Shown one piece after another: positions 1 to 6,436 of a stretch of 6,436 nucleotides of DNA. The notes under the pieces are model-generated. The model saw only the letters and a list, made by a program, of their open reading frames with translations, did no database searches and had not been told where the DNA came from. Every line of letters begins with the position of its first letter. Positions within the stretch are counted from its first letter, which is position 1. Both the position numbers and the translations under genes were made by a program. Source of the stretch: an uncultured Veillonella sp. (lineage in GTDB: Bacteria > Bacillota > Negativicutes > Veillonellales > Veillonellaceae); the NCBI RefSeq assembly GCF_915069625.1, contig NZ_CAJZFD010000118.1:1-6436 (forward strand), in the 5' to 3' direction.

Positions 1-734
1 CAATTTTGAAAAAACCATTTCTTCGGGGCTGTGTAGCTCTTTATGAATCCCTCGTAATTGGCATGAAGGCGTTGTCCTTCTCTGCTAAGGCCGCTGGTGA
101 TGAAGAGGAAGAAATGTCTAATAGTGAAATTGCCATTACTATGGTTATTTCCACCATCTTTGCGATAGCTGTATTTTTGGCATTGCCTACATTTATCGTG
201 AAATTTATTCCTGGTGTACAGGATAATCATGTTGTATTAAATCTCATTGAAGGTGTCATTCGTTTAGTTCTTTTCCTACTTTATATTTGGGGGATTGGAC
301 TTACAAAGGATATTCAACGAGTTTTCCAATATCATGGGGCAGAGCATAAAACGATTCATACTTATGAATTAGACTTGCCTCTCACTGTAGAAAACGTTCG
401 CAAACAAAGTCGCTTACATCCGCGATGTGGCACAAATTTCTTACTTATCGTTATGGTTGTAAGTATTTTTGTATTTGCTTTTTTAGGTTGGCCTAATTTG
501 TTAGAACGTATCGTAAGCCGCGTACTTCTTATGCCCGTAGTGGCAGGTATTGCGTACGAGGTTATTCGTCTTGCTGGTCGTAGTGAGCATTCCTTGGTGC
601 AAGCTCTTATTAAACCTGGTCTTGCATTACAATACATGACCACACGTGAACCAGAAGATGATCAAATTGAAGTAGCTATACGTGCTCTTGAAGAGGTTCG
701 CCCTCCTGAGAGTGATGCTTATGAAGAGGAATAA
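1..734 (+). CDS. DUF1385 family multipass membrane protein (YqhQ-like), 5' partial
   Basis: The reading frame is open to the left edge (first complete codon at 3), so the gene starts upstream. The TTG at 6 is an internal leucine, because the conserved family segment beginning [20 protein letters not shown] is already under way there. Probably some 60-80 N-terminal residues are missing. Numbering from the TTG codon, there are four hydrophobic segments at about 44-66, 76-99, 144-161 and 172-190. Two conserved polar motifs flank the middle of the protein: YHGAEHK (109-115) before a loop, and HPRCGT (138-143) leading into the third segment. The His/Glu/Cys content suggests metal binding, but that is inference. 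The tail is acidic and soluble. The family has no established biochemical function that I know of. In many Firmicutes it sits beside prfA, as here, where its stop is 2 nt before the RF1 start. Family assignment is confident; function is unknown. Confidence 0.88.
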   Translation, partial: ILKKPFLRGCVALYESLVIGMKALSFSAKAAGDEEEEMSNSEIAITMVISTIFAIAVFLALPTFIVKFIPGVQDNHVVLNLIEGVIRLVLFLLYIWGIGLTKDIQRVFQYHGAEHKTIHTYELDLPLTVENVRKQSRLHPRCGTNFLLIVMVVSIFVFAFLGWPNLLERIVSRVLLMPVVAGIAYEVIRLAGRSEHSLVQALIKPGLALQYMTTREPEDDQIEVAIRALEEVRPPESDAYEEE

Positions 735-736
735 AC

Positions 737-1819
737 ATGCTAGTAGATAAATTACAAGTTATTGAAGATAAATTTATGGACCTGGAGCAGCGCATCAGTG
801 ACCCTGAAGTGATTGCGCGCCAAGATGAGTGGCGTAAATTAACACGTCAACATGCTCAATTATCTGAAACAGTTGAAACATTCCGTACTTATAAAAAAGT
901 ATTAGCTGGTATTGATGAAGCTATGGAAGTTATTGAAGATAAATCCATGGATGAAGAATTCCGCGAAATGGCACAAGAGGAATTGAAAGATCTAAAACCT
1001 CAAAAAGAGGAATTAGAAGAGAAGTTGCAAATTCTTTTATTGCCTAAAGACCCTAATGATGATAAGAACATCATTATCGAAATTCGCGGTGGTGCTGGCG
1101 GCGATGAAGCGGCATTATTCGCAGGCGATTTGTTCCGTATGTACACAAAATATGCGGAAAGCCAAGGCTGGCGTTGTGAGATTATCGATGCCAATGAGCC
1201 TGAATTAGGTGGCTTTAAAGAGGTTATTTTCTCTGTAGATGGTGAAAATGTATATTCTAAGATGAAATTTGAATCTGGTGTACATCGCGTACAACGTGTA
1301 CCTGCTACAGAAACACAGGGCCGTGTGCATACATCTACCGTTACAGTAGCCGTATTACCAGAGATGGAAGATGTTGATATTGAAGTTAATGAAAAAGACT
1401 TAAAAATCGACACATATCGTGCTAGTGGTGCGGGCGGTCAGCATATCAATAAGACTGAGTCTGCTGTTCGTATTACACACTTACCTTCTGGTATTGTTGT
1501 GGCATGCCAAGACCAACGTTCTCAATTACAAAACCGTGAAAAAGCTATGCGTGTATTGCGTGCTAAATTGCAAGACCAAGCTGAACAAGAGGCTATTTCT
1601 AGCATGGCAGCAGACCGTAAGAGCCAAGTTGGTACTGGTGACCGTAGTGAACGTATTCGTACTTATAACTACCCTCAAGGCCGCGTAACAGACCATCGTA
1701 TTAATTTAACATTGTATAAATTAGATGCTATTTTAAATGGCGATTTAGATGAAATCATTCAAGCCTTAAATGCTGCTGACCAAGCGGCAAAAATGCAGGA
1801 GGCTAATACAAATGTATAA
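737..1819 (+). CDS. prfA: Peptide chain release factor 1 (RF1)
   Basis: This cytoplasmic class I release factor recognises UAA and UAG stop codons in the ribosomal A site and triggers hydrolysis of peptidyl-tRNA. The 360-residue length is normal for RF1. Visible landmarks are the N-terminal helical domain (about 1-105, Glu/Lys-rich), the GGAGGDEA segment (118-125), and the stop-codon-reading tripeptide PAT at 189-191, which separates RF1 from RF2 (SPF). The catalytic GGQ is at 233-235 within [15 protein letters not shown]. Gln235 is the expected target of PrmC methylation, and prmC is the next gene. The ATG start is preceded by AGAGGA (725-730) at 6-nt spacing and lies 2 nt after the upstream stop. 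The last 8 nt overlap prmC. The frame is intact, with no programmed frameshift like that of RF2. Confidence 0.97.
   Translation: MLVDKLQVIEDKFMDLEQRISDPEVIARQDEWRKLTRQHAQLSETVETFRTYKKVLAGIDEAMEVIEDKSMDEEFREMAQEELKDLKPQKEELEEKLQILLLPKDPNDDKNIIIEIRGGAGGDEAALFAGDLFRMYTKYAESQGWRCEIIDANEPELGGFKEVIFSVDGENVYSKMKFESGVHRVQRVPATETQGRVHTSTVTVAVLPEMEDVDIEVNEKDLKIDTYRASGAGGQHINKTESAVRITHLPSGIVVACQDQRSQLQNREKAMRVLRAKLQDQAEQEAISSMAADRKSQVGTGDRSERIRTYNYPQGRVTDHRINLTLYKLDAILNGDLDEIIQALNAADQAAKMQEANTNV
1797..1802 (+). promoter_or_regulatory. Ribosome binding site of prmC
   Basis: A perfect AGGAGG lies inside the last codons of prfA, 9 nt before the ATG at 1812. It decides the prmC start: the alternative in-frame ATG at 1770 has no purine-rich element in front of it and would add 14 residues unlike any PrmC N-terminus. 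Confidence 0.8.
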
Positions 1820-2681
1820 GGAGATTTGGACAATCGGTCGTATTCTCCAGTGGACAGAGCAGTACTTTCAAAGCAAGGAGATGGATACACCTCGACTTGA
1901 TGGGGAAGTACTGCTTTCTCACGTTTTAGGCAAGGATCGTATTTATCTATATACTCATTATGACCAACCGCTTATTCAAGAGGAACTCGATGCTTTTAGA
2001 CCTCTCGTTCAAGAACGGGCCAAGGGTCATTGTGTAGCGGCCATAATTGGGGAAAAGGACTTTATGGGATTGACCTTTAAGGTTAATGATAAGGTGTTGA
2101 TTCCACGACCTGATACAGAAACCTTAATTGAGCATGTATTAGGTACGTACGCAAAAGATAGTGAGGTACGTATTCTTGATGTATGTACGGGCCCTGGTAC
2201 GATATTACTCAGTCTATTACACTATTTGCCGAATGCGTGTGGTGTAGGTCTTGAAATATCTACGGATGCCTTGACAGTGGCTGAGGAAAATAGTGAAAGA
2301 TTTAGCTTAAATGATCGTGTTCAATTGTTAGAGTCTGATATGTTTTCTGCCTTAGATGGTAATGCTGAAAAGTTTGACCTCATCGTATCGAATCCACCAT
2401 ATATCCGTACAGGGGATGCTAAATTATTATCTCAGGATGTATTAAATGAGCCTCATATTGCTTTATTTGGTGGTGAAGATGGATTAGAATTCTATCGTAT
2501 TTTAGCTAAAGAGTGCGGCACATATTTAAAACCACAAGGTCGTATAGCCTTTGAAATAGGTTACGATCAAGCAGAAGAGGTAAAGGCTTTATTAAAAGAA
2601 GCTGGTCATTACTCCAACATTCAATGTATCGCTGATCTTGGTGGTAATAACCGTGTTGTAACCGCAGTATATGAGGGATAA
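1812..2681 (+). CDS. prmC: Peptide chain release factor N5-glutamine methyltransferase
   Basis: PrmC transfers a methyl group from S-adenosylmethionine to the side-chain amide of the GGQ glutamine in RF1 and RF2, which speeds peptide release. From the ATG at 1812 it is 289 residues, the usual size. An N-terminal helical substrate-binding domain (about 1-80) is followed by FMGLTFKV (84-91) and IPRPDTE (97-103). A class I Rossmann fold comes next, with the SAM loop at ILDVCTGPG (121-129). The hallmark NPPY, which holds the target glutamine, is at 194-197. Family-typical [11 protein letters not shown] (220-230), EIGYDQ (248-253) and a DLGGNNRVV end (275-283) complete the fold. The SAM loop is slightly atypical: the usual GTGSG-like core reads CTGPG. 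The start overlaps the end of prfA by 8 nt, so enzyme and substrate are probably translationally coupled. The gene ends 1 nt before the next start codon. Confidence 0.95.
   Translation: MYKEIWTIGRILQWTEQYFQSKEMDTPRLDGEVLLSHVLGKDRIYLYTHYDQPLIQEELDAFRPLVQERAKGHCVAAIIGEKDFMGLTFKVNDKVLIPRPDTETLIEHVLGTYAKDSEVRILDVCTGPGTILLSLLHYLPNACGVGLEISTDALTVAEENSERFSLNDRVQLLESDMFSALDGNAEKFDLIVSNPPYIRTGDAKLLSQDVLNEPHIALFGGEDGLEFYRILAKECGTYLKPQGRIAFEIGYDQAEEVKALLKEAGHYSNIQCIADLGGNNRVVTAVYEG
2673..2676 (+). promoter_or_regulatory. Ribosome binding site of the Sua5 gene
   Basis: GAGG lies 6 nt before the ATG at 2683 and overlaps the last codons of prmC. It supports 2683 as the start, because the in-frame ATG at 2671 lies before it and has no Shine-Dalgarno of its own. 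The match is short, so coupling to prmC termination probably contributes to initiation. Confidence 0.55.
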
Positions 2682-2682
2682 T

Positions 2683-3714
2683 ATGGATACTCAAATTATT
2701 ACAAATCCATCAGAACAAGAACTAGATATGCTTGCCAGTGCATTGCGTAATGGTGAATTGGTGTCCATTCCCACAGAAACTGTATATGGACTCGGTGCTA
2801 ATGGACTTGATCCAGAGGCGATGGATAAAATCTATGCTGCCAAAGGTCGTCCTTCAGATAATCCATTGATTTTACATGTTCCTAATAGTGAAAGTATAAA
2901 ACCTTTGGTAACAGAGGTTTCAAATACAGCACAACTATTAATGGATACGTTTTGGCCAGGGCCATTAACGATTACATTGCCTAAATCTGATTTAGTGCCA
3001 GATCGTGCTACTGGTGGATTACCTCGCGTGGCATTGCGTTGCCCTGATCATAAGGTATGCCGTGCATTATTAGAACGCGCTGGTGTACCTGTAGCGGCTC
3101 CTAGTGCAAATATATCTGGTCGTCCAAGTCCTACAACGGCACAAGATGTTTACCATGATATGAATGGCCGTATTTCCTACATTTTAGATGCTGGTCCATG
3201 TACGATTGGTGTAGAGTCAACTGTAGTGGAAGTACATGATGATAAGGTCATTATATTGAGACCGGGCGGAATTACAAAAGCTCAACTTGAAAATGTTGTG
3301 GCTACTGTTGAGTATGATACTGCTCTAGTTAATGCTACCACTAAGCCTAAGGCTCCTGGTATGAAGTATACGCATTATGCGCCTGATGCACCTATGACAG
3401 TTGTTGTAGGTAATCCAGAGGTCATAGCATCTACGTTTAAGGAGCTTTCAGAAGGTATAGAAGGTCCTATCGGTTGTTTGGTCAGTCATGAAACGTATGA
3501 TCTGATTAAAGGGGATACACGCTTTATGTGTCATTGTTTTGGTCATTATGGTGATGCCTTATCATTAGGCCATGATTTTTACAAAAGCCTATTACATTTT
3601 AACGAAAATCATGTTACCTTAATCTTAGCAGAAGGTGTTAATGATGATGGTTTTGGCGTTGCTATTATGAATCGTATGGAAAAGGCATCTAGTCACCATA
3701 TCATTTATAAGTAA
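2683..3714 (+). CDS. L-threonylcarbamoyladenylate synthase, full-length Sua5/YwlC type
   Basis: This enzyme uses L-threonine, bicarbonate and ATP to make threonylcarbamoyl-AMP, the donor for the t6A37 modification of tRNAs that read ANN codons. The TsaBDE proteins complete the transfer. At 343 residues it has both the YrdC-like catalytic domain (about 10-200) and the C-terminal Sua5 domain (about 230-343), unlike the short TsaC form. Motifs seen are IPTETVYGLG (29-38), KGRPSDNPL (54-62), FWPGPLTITL (90-99), PSANISGRPSP (140-150), GVEST (176-180) and ILRPGGIT (191-198). The linker APGMKYTHYAP (224-234), known to cover the active site in this family, precedes a C-terminal end with GFGVAIMNRMEKA (323-335). 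It starts 1 nt after the prmC stop and closes the first gene cluster. The equivalent B. subtilis gene is ywlC. Confidence 0.94.
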   Translation: MDTQIITNPSEQELDMLASALRNGELVSIPTETVYGLGANGLDPEAMDKIYAAKGRPSDNPLILHVPNSESIKPLVTEVSNTAQLLMDTFWPGPLTITLPKSDLVPDRATGGLPRVALRCPDHKVCRALLERAGVPVAAPSANISGRPSPTTAQDVYHDMNGRISYILDAGPCTIGVESTVVEVHDDKVIILRPGGITKAQLENVVATVEYDTALVNATTKPKAPGMKYTHYAPDAPMTVVVGNPEVIASTFKELSEGIEGPIGCLVSHETYDLIKGDTRFMCHCFGHYGDALSLGHDFYKSLLHFNENHVTLILAEGVNDDGFGVAIMNRMEKASSHHIIYK

Positions 3715-3756
3715 ATTTACTAGCATAAAAATGTCCACTGATAATAGAAATATGTC

Positions 3757-3784
3757 TTTACATATTGGATGAATTTGCTATAAT
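3757..3784 (+). promoter_or_regulatory. Predicted sigma-A promoter of ywlE-rpiB-glyA
   Basis: A -35 hexamer TTTACA (3757-3762, one mismatch to TTGACA) and a perfect -10 TATAAT (3779-3784) are separated by 16 nt. A TGc dinucleotide extension (3776-3778) sits directly before the -10. Transcription should begin near 3790-3792, giving a 5' leader of about 35 nt before ywlE. This is the only near-consensus promoter I find in the window. Confidence 0.8.
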
Positions 3785-3792
3785 GTATAAAG

Positions 3793-3811
3793 TAATCACA
3801 AAATGTGATTA
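3793..3811 (+). repeat. Perfect 8-3-8 inverted repeat at the ywlE transcription start
   Basis: TAATCACA, a 3-nt AAA spacer and TGTGATTA form an exact palindrome of 19 nt. It starts just after the predicted transcription start and ends 3 nt before the AAGGA ribosome binding site (3815-3819). The placement fits a repressor operator at +1, or a small hairpin at the 5' end of the mRNA. The half-site resembles the TGTGA recognised by CRP/FNR-type regulators, but its order is reversed relative to the CRP site, so I assign no regulator. Confidence 0.6.
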
Positions 3812-3826
3812 AGTAAGGATGTTATT

Positions 3827-4273
3827 ATGAATATTTTATTTGTGTGTACCGGTAATACTTGCCGTAGCCCTATGGCTGAAGGTATTACACGGGCCCTTGT
3901 AGCGGAGCAACATAAGGATGTGACGACTGTATCAGCTGGTCTATTTGCCGCATATGGAGCAAAGCCAACTGAACAAGCCGTTGAAGCTATCCGTTCCATT
4001 GCAGATATTTCTGATCATGAATCGAGACCATTGACGATGGAACTCGTGAATGCAGCAGATCTTATCATTGGTATGACGAAGGATCACAAATCTGTACTAC
4101 TTCGCCAATTCCCGTTTGAGGAAGGAAAAATTAAAACGATTTCCGAGTGGGGTGGTCAAGATGGTGATGTGACGGACCCATATGGATCTGATCAAACCGT
4201 ATATAATCAATGTGCGGAACAAATTTATCACTTAGTAGAGGCCGGTCTTAGCTCAGTGCCTCAGAAGGCGTAG
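3827..4273 (+). CDS. Low-molecular-weight phosphatase, probable protein-arginine phosphatase (YwlE-like)
   Basis: This is a cytoplasmic phosphatase of the low-molecular-weight PTP fold, 148 residues, normal length. The P-loop CTGNTCRS (7-14) at the N-terminus supplies the nucleophile Cys7 and phosphate-binding Arg13. Asp117 in TDPYG (116-120) is the general acid. The residue before the second P-loop cysteine is Thr11. In B. subtilis YwlE the same Thr favours phosphoarginine over phosphotyrosine, where tyrosine phosphatases usually carry Ile or Leu. The SAGLFA segment (36-41) also resembles YwlE. Removal of phosphate from arginine, opposing the kinase McsB, is therefore the best prediction, made from motifs only. 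The ATG is preceded by AAGGA (3815-3819) at 7-nt spacing. It is the first gene behind the predicted promoter and the only one here with a complete end that stops with TAG. Confidence 0.88.
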   Translation: MNILFVCTGNTCRSPMAEGITRALVAEQHKDVTTVSAGLFAAYGAKPTEQAVEAIRSIADISDHESRPLTMELVNAADLIIGMTKDHKSVLLRQFPFEEGKIKTISEWGGQDGDVTDPYGSDQTVYNQCAEQIYHLVEAGLSSVPQKA

Positions 4274-4284
4274 GAGATGAAATT

Positions 4285-4722
4285 ATGAAAGTTGCAATCG
4301 GTTGTGATCATGGCGGATTACATTTAAAAGCATCCGTTAAGGAATTATTAAATGCATTGGGACATGAAGTAGAGGATTTTGGCTGTCATACAGCTGATTC
4401 TTGCGATTATCCTGATATTGCTGTACCTGTGGCAAATGCAGTCGTATCTGGTCAAGCAGACAGAGGTATTTTGATTTGTGGTACTGGTATTGGTATCGGT
4501 ATTGCAGCAAATAAGATTGCTGGTATTCGCGCTGCTCTTTGTCATGATACATTCTCTGCTCATGCATGTCGTGAACATAATGACGCTAATATTCTCACAA
4601 TGGGGGAACGCGTTATTGGTCCTGGCCTAGCTAACGATATTGTAGCCATCTTCATGGAAACAGAGTTCGAAGGTGGTCGTCATGCACGCCGGGTAGAGAA
4701 AATTAAAGCACTAGAGAAGTAA
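4285..4722 (+). CDS. rpiB: Ribose-5-phosphate isomerase B
   Basis: RpiB interconverts ribose 5-phosphate and ribulose 5-phosphate in the non-oxidative pentose phosphate pathway, feeding PRPP synthesis. It belongs to the RpiB/LacAB family and has 145 residues, the usual size. Seen motifs are GCDHGG (6-11) near the N-terminus, DYPD (41-44), the active-site loop ICGTGIGIGIAANK (64-77) with Cys65 as expected catalytic base, and HDTFSAHACREHNDAN (87-102). His98 corresponds to the ring-opening histidine. MGERVIG (106-112) is also family-typical. A Cys in the catalytic position places it with the E. coli-type enzymes, not the mycobacterial type. The start ATG has AGGAG (4272-4276) overlapping the ywlE stop at 8-nt spacing, and the 11-nt gap supports an operon with ywlE. 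An allose-phosphate or galactose-phosphate isomerase role is possible for the family, but the neighbours favour ribose. Confidence 0.93.
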   Translation: MKVAIGCDHGGLHLKASVKELLNALGHEVEDFGCHTADSCDYPDIAVPVANAVVSGQADRGILICGTGIGIGIAANKIAGIRAALCHDTFSAHACREHNDANILTMGERVIGPGLANDIVAIFMETEFEGGRHARRVEKIKALEK

Positions 4723-4767
4723 TACATCATTACCTATATATATTCGTTTTGCACGAGGAGGATACTC

Positions 4768-6000
4768 ATGAGTTTCTTAGAAAAACAAGACCCTAATATT
4801 CAAGCTGTTATCAATCAAGAATTAGCACGCCAACGCGATAAATTAGAAATGATCGCTTCTGAAAACTTTGTTTCTCAAGCAGTAATGGAAGCTCAAGGTA
4901 GCGTATTGACTAACAAATATGCAGAAGGGTATCCTGGTAAACGTTATTATGGCGGTTGTGAAAATGTTGATGTTATCGAAACATTAGCTATTGAACGTGC
5001 AAAACGCTTGTTCGGTGCAGAACATGCAAACGTACAACCTCACTCTGGTTCTCAAGCAAACTTTGGCGTGTATTTCGCATTATTACAACCAGGCGACACT
5101 ATTGTGGGTATGAACTTGTCCCATGGTGGTCACTTAACTCATGGTTCTCCAGTTAACGTATCTGGTACATATTTCAACGTAGTACCTTACGGTGTAGATG
5201 CAGAAACTCAACAAATCGATTATGATGAGTTCCGTAAAATCGTATTAGAAGCTAAACCTAAATTAATCATTGCTGGTGGTAGTGCTTATAGCCGTCAAAT
5301 CGACTTCAAAAAAATGGCTGATGTAGCTCATGAAGTTGATGCTATCTTCATGGTAGATATGGCTCACTTTGCTGGTCTTGTAGCAGCAGGTTTACATCCA
5401 AACCCAGTAGAATATGCTGATATCGTTACTACTACAACTCATAAAACATTGCGTGGTCCTCGTGGCGGCATGATTCTTTGCAAAGAAAAATATGCTAAAG
5501 CAATCGATAAAGCAATCTTCCCTGGTATTCAAGGTGGCCCATTGATGCATGTTATCGCTGCTAAAGCTGTTGCATTTGGTGAAGCATTACAACCAGAGTT
5601 CAAAGTATATGCACAACAAGTTATCGATAATGCAAAAGCATTGGCTGCTGCATTGCAAGAAAAAGGCTTAACAATCGTATCTGGTGGTACAGATACTCAC
5701 GTTATGTTGGTAGACGTACGCAATACTGGTTTAACAGGTAAAGAAGCAGAACATTTACTTGATGAAGTAGGTATTACTTGTAATAAAAATACAATTCCAT
5801 TCGATCCTGCTAGTCCATTTGTAACAAGCGGTATCCGTCTTGGTACACCAGCGCTTACAACACGTGGCTTACAAGTAAAAGATATGGAAGAAATTGCAGA
5901 TATCATTGCAACTGTACTTAAAAATCCTGAAGATAAAGCAGTTCATGAAGAAGCAAGCAAACGCGTAGCAGCACTTTGTGAAGCGTATCCATTGTACTAA
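4768..6000 (+). CDS. glyA: Serine hydroxymethyltransferase
   Basis: GlyA is the PLP enzyme that converts serine and tetrahydrofolate to glycine and 5,10-methylene-THF, the main one-carbon source for purines, thymidylate and methionine. The 410-residue length is typical of bacteria. Landmarks are [10 protein letters not shown] (27-36), [15 protein letters not shown] (49-63), [10 protein letters not shown] (117-126), and VDMAHFAGL (196-204), whose Asp197 should bind the pyridine nitrogen. [14 protein letters not shown] (221-234) carries the Schiff-base Lys226. Arg357 in [11 protein letters not shown] (354-364) should bind the substrate carboxylate. A strong AGGAGG (4756-4761) lies 6 nt before the ATG. 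The 45-nt gap after rpiB has no terminator and no convincing promoter, so it is probably cotranscribed from the ywlE promoter. By eye, its codon choice is more uniform than in prmC, as expected for an abundant enzyme. It ends before the terminator at 6045-6074. Confidence 0.97.
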   Translation: MSFLEKQDPNIQAVINQELARQRDKLEMIASENFVSQAVMEAQGSVLTNKYAEGYPGKRYYGGCENVDVIETLAIERAKRLFGAEHANVQPHSGSQANFGVYFALLQPGDTIVGMNLSHGGHLTHGSPVNVSGTYFNVVPYGVDAETQQIDYDEFRKIVLEAKPKLIIAGGSAYSRQIDFKKMADVAHEVDAIFMVDMAHFAGLVAAGLHPNPVEYADIVTTTTHKTLRGPRGGMILCKEKYAKAIDKAIFPGIQGGPLMHVIAAKAVAFGEALQPEFKVYAQQVIDNAKALAAALQEKGLTIVSGGTDTHVMLVDVRNTGLTGKEAEHLLDEVGITCNKNTIPFDPASPFVTSGIRLGTPALTTRGLQVKDMEEIADIIATVLKNPEDKAVHEEASKRVAALCEAYPLY

Positions 6001-6004
6001 TCTT

Positions 6005-6016
6005 TGGATTAATCCA
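6005..6016 (+). repeat. 12-bp perfect palindrome after glyA
   Basis: TGGATTAATCCA reads the same on both strands and begins 5 nt after the glyA stop. It has no loop, so it would form only a poor hairpin. A DNA-binding site or chance are both possible, and no regulator is recognised. Confidence 0.3.
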
Positions 6017-6044
6017 TTAGACTTACATAAGGCTTAAATACAAT

Positions 6045-6074
6045 AAAAGGGATGTGTATTATCACATCCCTTTT
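6045..6074 (+). terminator. Intrinsic terminator after glyA
   Basis: A perfect 12-bp stem pairs AAAAGGGATGTG (6045-6056) with CACATCCCTTTT (6063-6074) around a 6-nt TATTAT loop. The T-rich stretch TTTTAATATTTTTA follows, partly inside the stem. It lies 44 nt after the glyA stop and separates the ywlE-rpiB-glyA unit from upp. The A-run on the 5' side means it could also work in the other direction, although no minus-strand gene here needs it. Confidence 0.88.
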
Positions 6075-6100
6075 AATATTTTTATGGCATGATTTATGAT
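6072..6100 (+). promoter_or_regulatory. Possible weak promoter of upp
   Basis: Because a terminator closes the glyA unit, upp should have its own promoter between 6075 and 6173. The best -10 I can find is TATGAT (6095-6100, one mismatch). The hexamer 17 nt upstream, TTTAAT (6072-6077), is a poor -35 and overlaps the terminator tail. It would give a leader of about 65 nt. Other AT-rich choices, such as TATATT at 6149-6154, are no better, so the call is tentative. Confidence 0.25.
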
Positions 6101-6173
6101 TCTGTGATAGAGTAATTATGAAAGTTATATGGATACCAATAGGGTACGTATATTGTATTATAGGAGGACAGTC

Positions 6174-6436
6174 ATGAAAGTTAATGTTATGACACATCCA
6201 TTGATTCAACACAAAGTTACATTGATGCGCGATGTAGAAACAGGCTCTAAAGATTTCAGACAATTACTGGATGAAATTACGATGTTGATGGGCTATGAAA
6301 TTACACGTAGCTTACCATTAGAGGATGTAGAGGTTCAAACACCTTTAACTAAAATGACTGGCAAACGTATTGCAGGTAAAAAATTAGGTATTATTCCAAT
6401 TCTTCGTGCTGGCCTTGGCATGGTAAATGGTATGCA
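6174..6436 (+). CDS. upp: Uracil phosphoribosyltransferase, 3' partial
   Basis: Upp condenses uracil with PRPP to give UMP and pyrophosphate, the main uracil salvage step, in the cytoplasm. Only the first 87 codons (of about 209 in the family) are in the window, and the frame is open to the right edge. The N-terminus is diagnostic: [15 protein letters not shown] (6-20), [13 protein letters not shown] (23-35), [16 protein letters not shown] (39-54), TP (56-57), and [16 protein letters not shown] (72-87) leading to the region that binds substrate. The active-site PRPP loop lies beyond the edge and cannot be inspected. The ATG follows AGGAGG (6162-6167) at 6-nt spacing. It sits downstream of the glyA terminator, and the glyA-upp order is also found in B. 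subtilis. Confidence 0.95.
   Translation, partial: MKVNVMTHPLIQHKVTLMRDVETGSKDFRQLLDEITMLMGYEITRSLPLEDVEVQTPLTKMTGKRIAGKKLGIIPILRAGLGMVNGM

Noticed and set aside
6..8. TTG as the start codon of the first gene
   Set aside because: The frame is open to the window edge and the protein is already inside the conserved DUF1385 segment, so this is an internal leucine of a truncated gene.
1000..1413. 137-codon open frame on the minus strand inside prfA
   Set aside because: It is a mirror of the RF1 coding sequence, with a Ser/Thr-rich translation and no family resemblance or ribosome binding site.
1419..1688. 89-codon + frame inside prfA
   Set aside because: It is out of frame over the conserved GGQ region, with a low-complexity hydrophobic and Lys-rich translation. 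It is a shadow.
1770..1811. Upstream ATG giving a 303-residue PrmC
   Set aside because: It has no ribosome binding site, a 50-nt overlap with prfA, and an N-terminal extension unlike the family. The ATG at 1812 has AGGAGG at good spacing.
2671..2682. Upstream ATG for the Sua5 gene
   Set aside because: It has no Shine-Dalgarno in front of it. The GAGG at 2673-2676 serves the ATG at 2683.
3793..3811. CRP or FNR binding site
   Set aside because: The CRP order is TGTGA-N6-TCACA and FNR is TTGAT-N4-ATCAA. Here the TCACA and TGTGA arms are in the reverse order with a 3-nt spacer.
4723..4767. Glycine, THF or purine riboswitch before glyA
   Set aside because: The gap is only 45 nt and holds no multi-stem structure that could be a known riboswitch.
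6009..6263. 84-codon minus-strand frame across the glyA-upp gap
   Set aside because: It runs through the terminator and the start of upp, and its translation looks like random AT-rich sequence.
1..6436. Mobile element, CRISPR array, tRNA or rRNA gene, defence or novel gene system
   Set aside because: The window is almost fully filled by recognisable core genes. I see no transposase, spaced direct repeats, clover-leaf sequence or unexplained large gap.

Overview
This is an ordinary housekeeping stretch of a low-to-moderate GC Firmicute-type chromosome. All eight genes lie on the + strand. They are a DUF1385 membrane protein (YqhQ-like, 5' end missing), prfA, prmC, a full-length Sua5/YwlC, a YwlE-like phosphatase, rpiB, glyA and upp (3' end missing). 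From memory, the order matches the Bacillus subtilis prfA-prmC...ywlC...ywlE-rpiB...glyA-upp region, but without the sporulation gene spoIIR and without ywlD and ywlG. A non-sporulating member of the Negativicutes, Veillonella-like, is my best guess. That is an inference from gene order, protein flavour and AT-rich codon use, and was not tested by a database search.

Layout. Positions 1-3714 hold a tightly packed cluster (DUF1385, prfA, prmC, sua5) with gaps of 2 nt or less or short overlaps, which looks like one transcript entering from upstream. Positions 3715-3826 form a 112-nt gap with the best promoter in the window: TTTACA, 16 nt, then an extended -10 TGcTATAAT. It is followed at the predicted transcription start by a perfect 8-3-8 inverted repeat. 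From there ywlE, rpiB and glyA run with gaps of 11 and 45 nt. glyA is followed by a clear intrinsic terminator at 6045-6074, and upp begins at 6174 behind its own strong ribosome binding site and runs off the window.

How the genes fit together. Most serve translation and one-carbon or nucleotide metabolism. RF1 (prfA) releases peptides at UAA/UAG, and PrmC methylates the glutamine of its GGQ motif. Sua5 makes the threonylcarbamoyl-AMP needed for the t6A modification of ANN-decoding tRNAs. YwlE is predicted to remove phosphate from protein arginines. RpiB interconverts ribose-5-P and ribulose-5-P, GlyA produces glycine and methylene-THF, and Upp salvages uracil with PRPP, which derives from ribose-5-P.

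I see no mobile element, CRISPR array, RNA gene or novel system. The items most worth checking are the palindrome at the ywlE promoter, the arginine-phosphatase signature of YwlE, the altered SAM-binding loop of PrmC, and the unexplained linkage of the DUF1385 membrane protein to translation termination genes.
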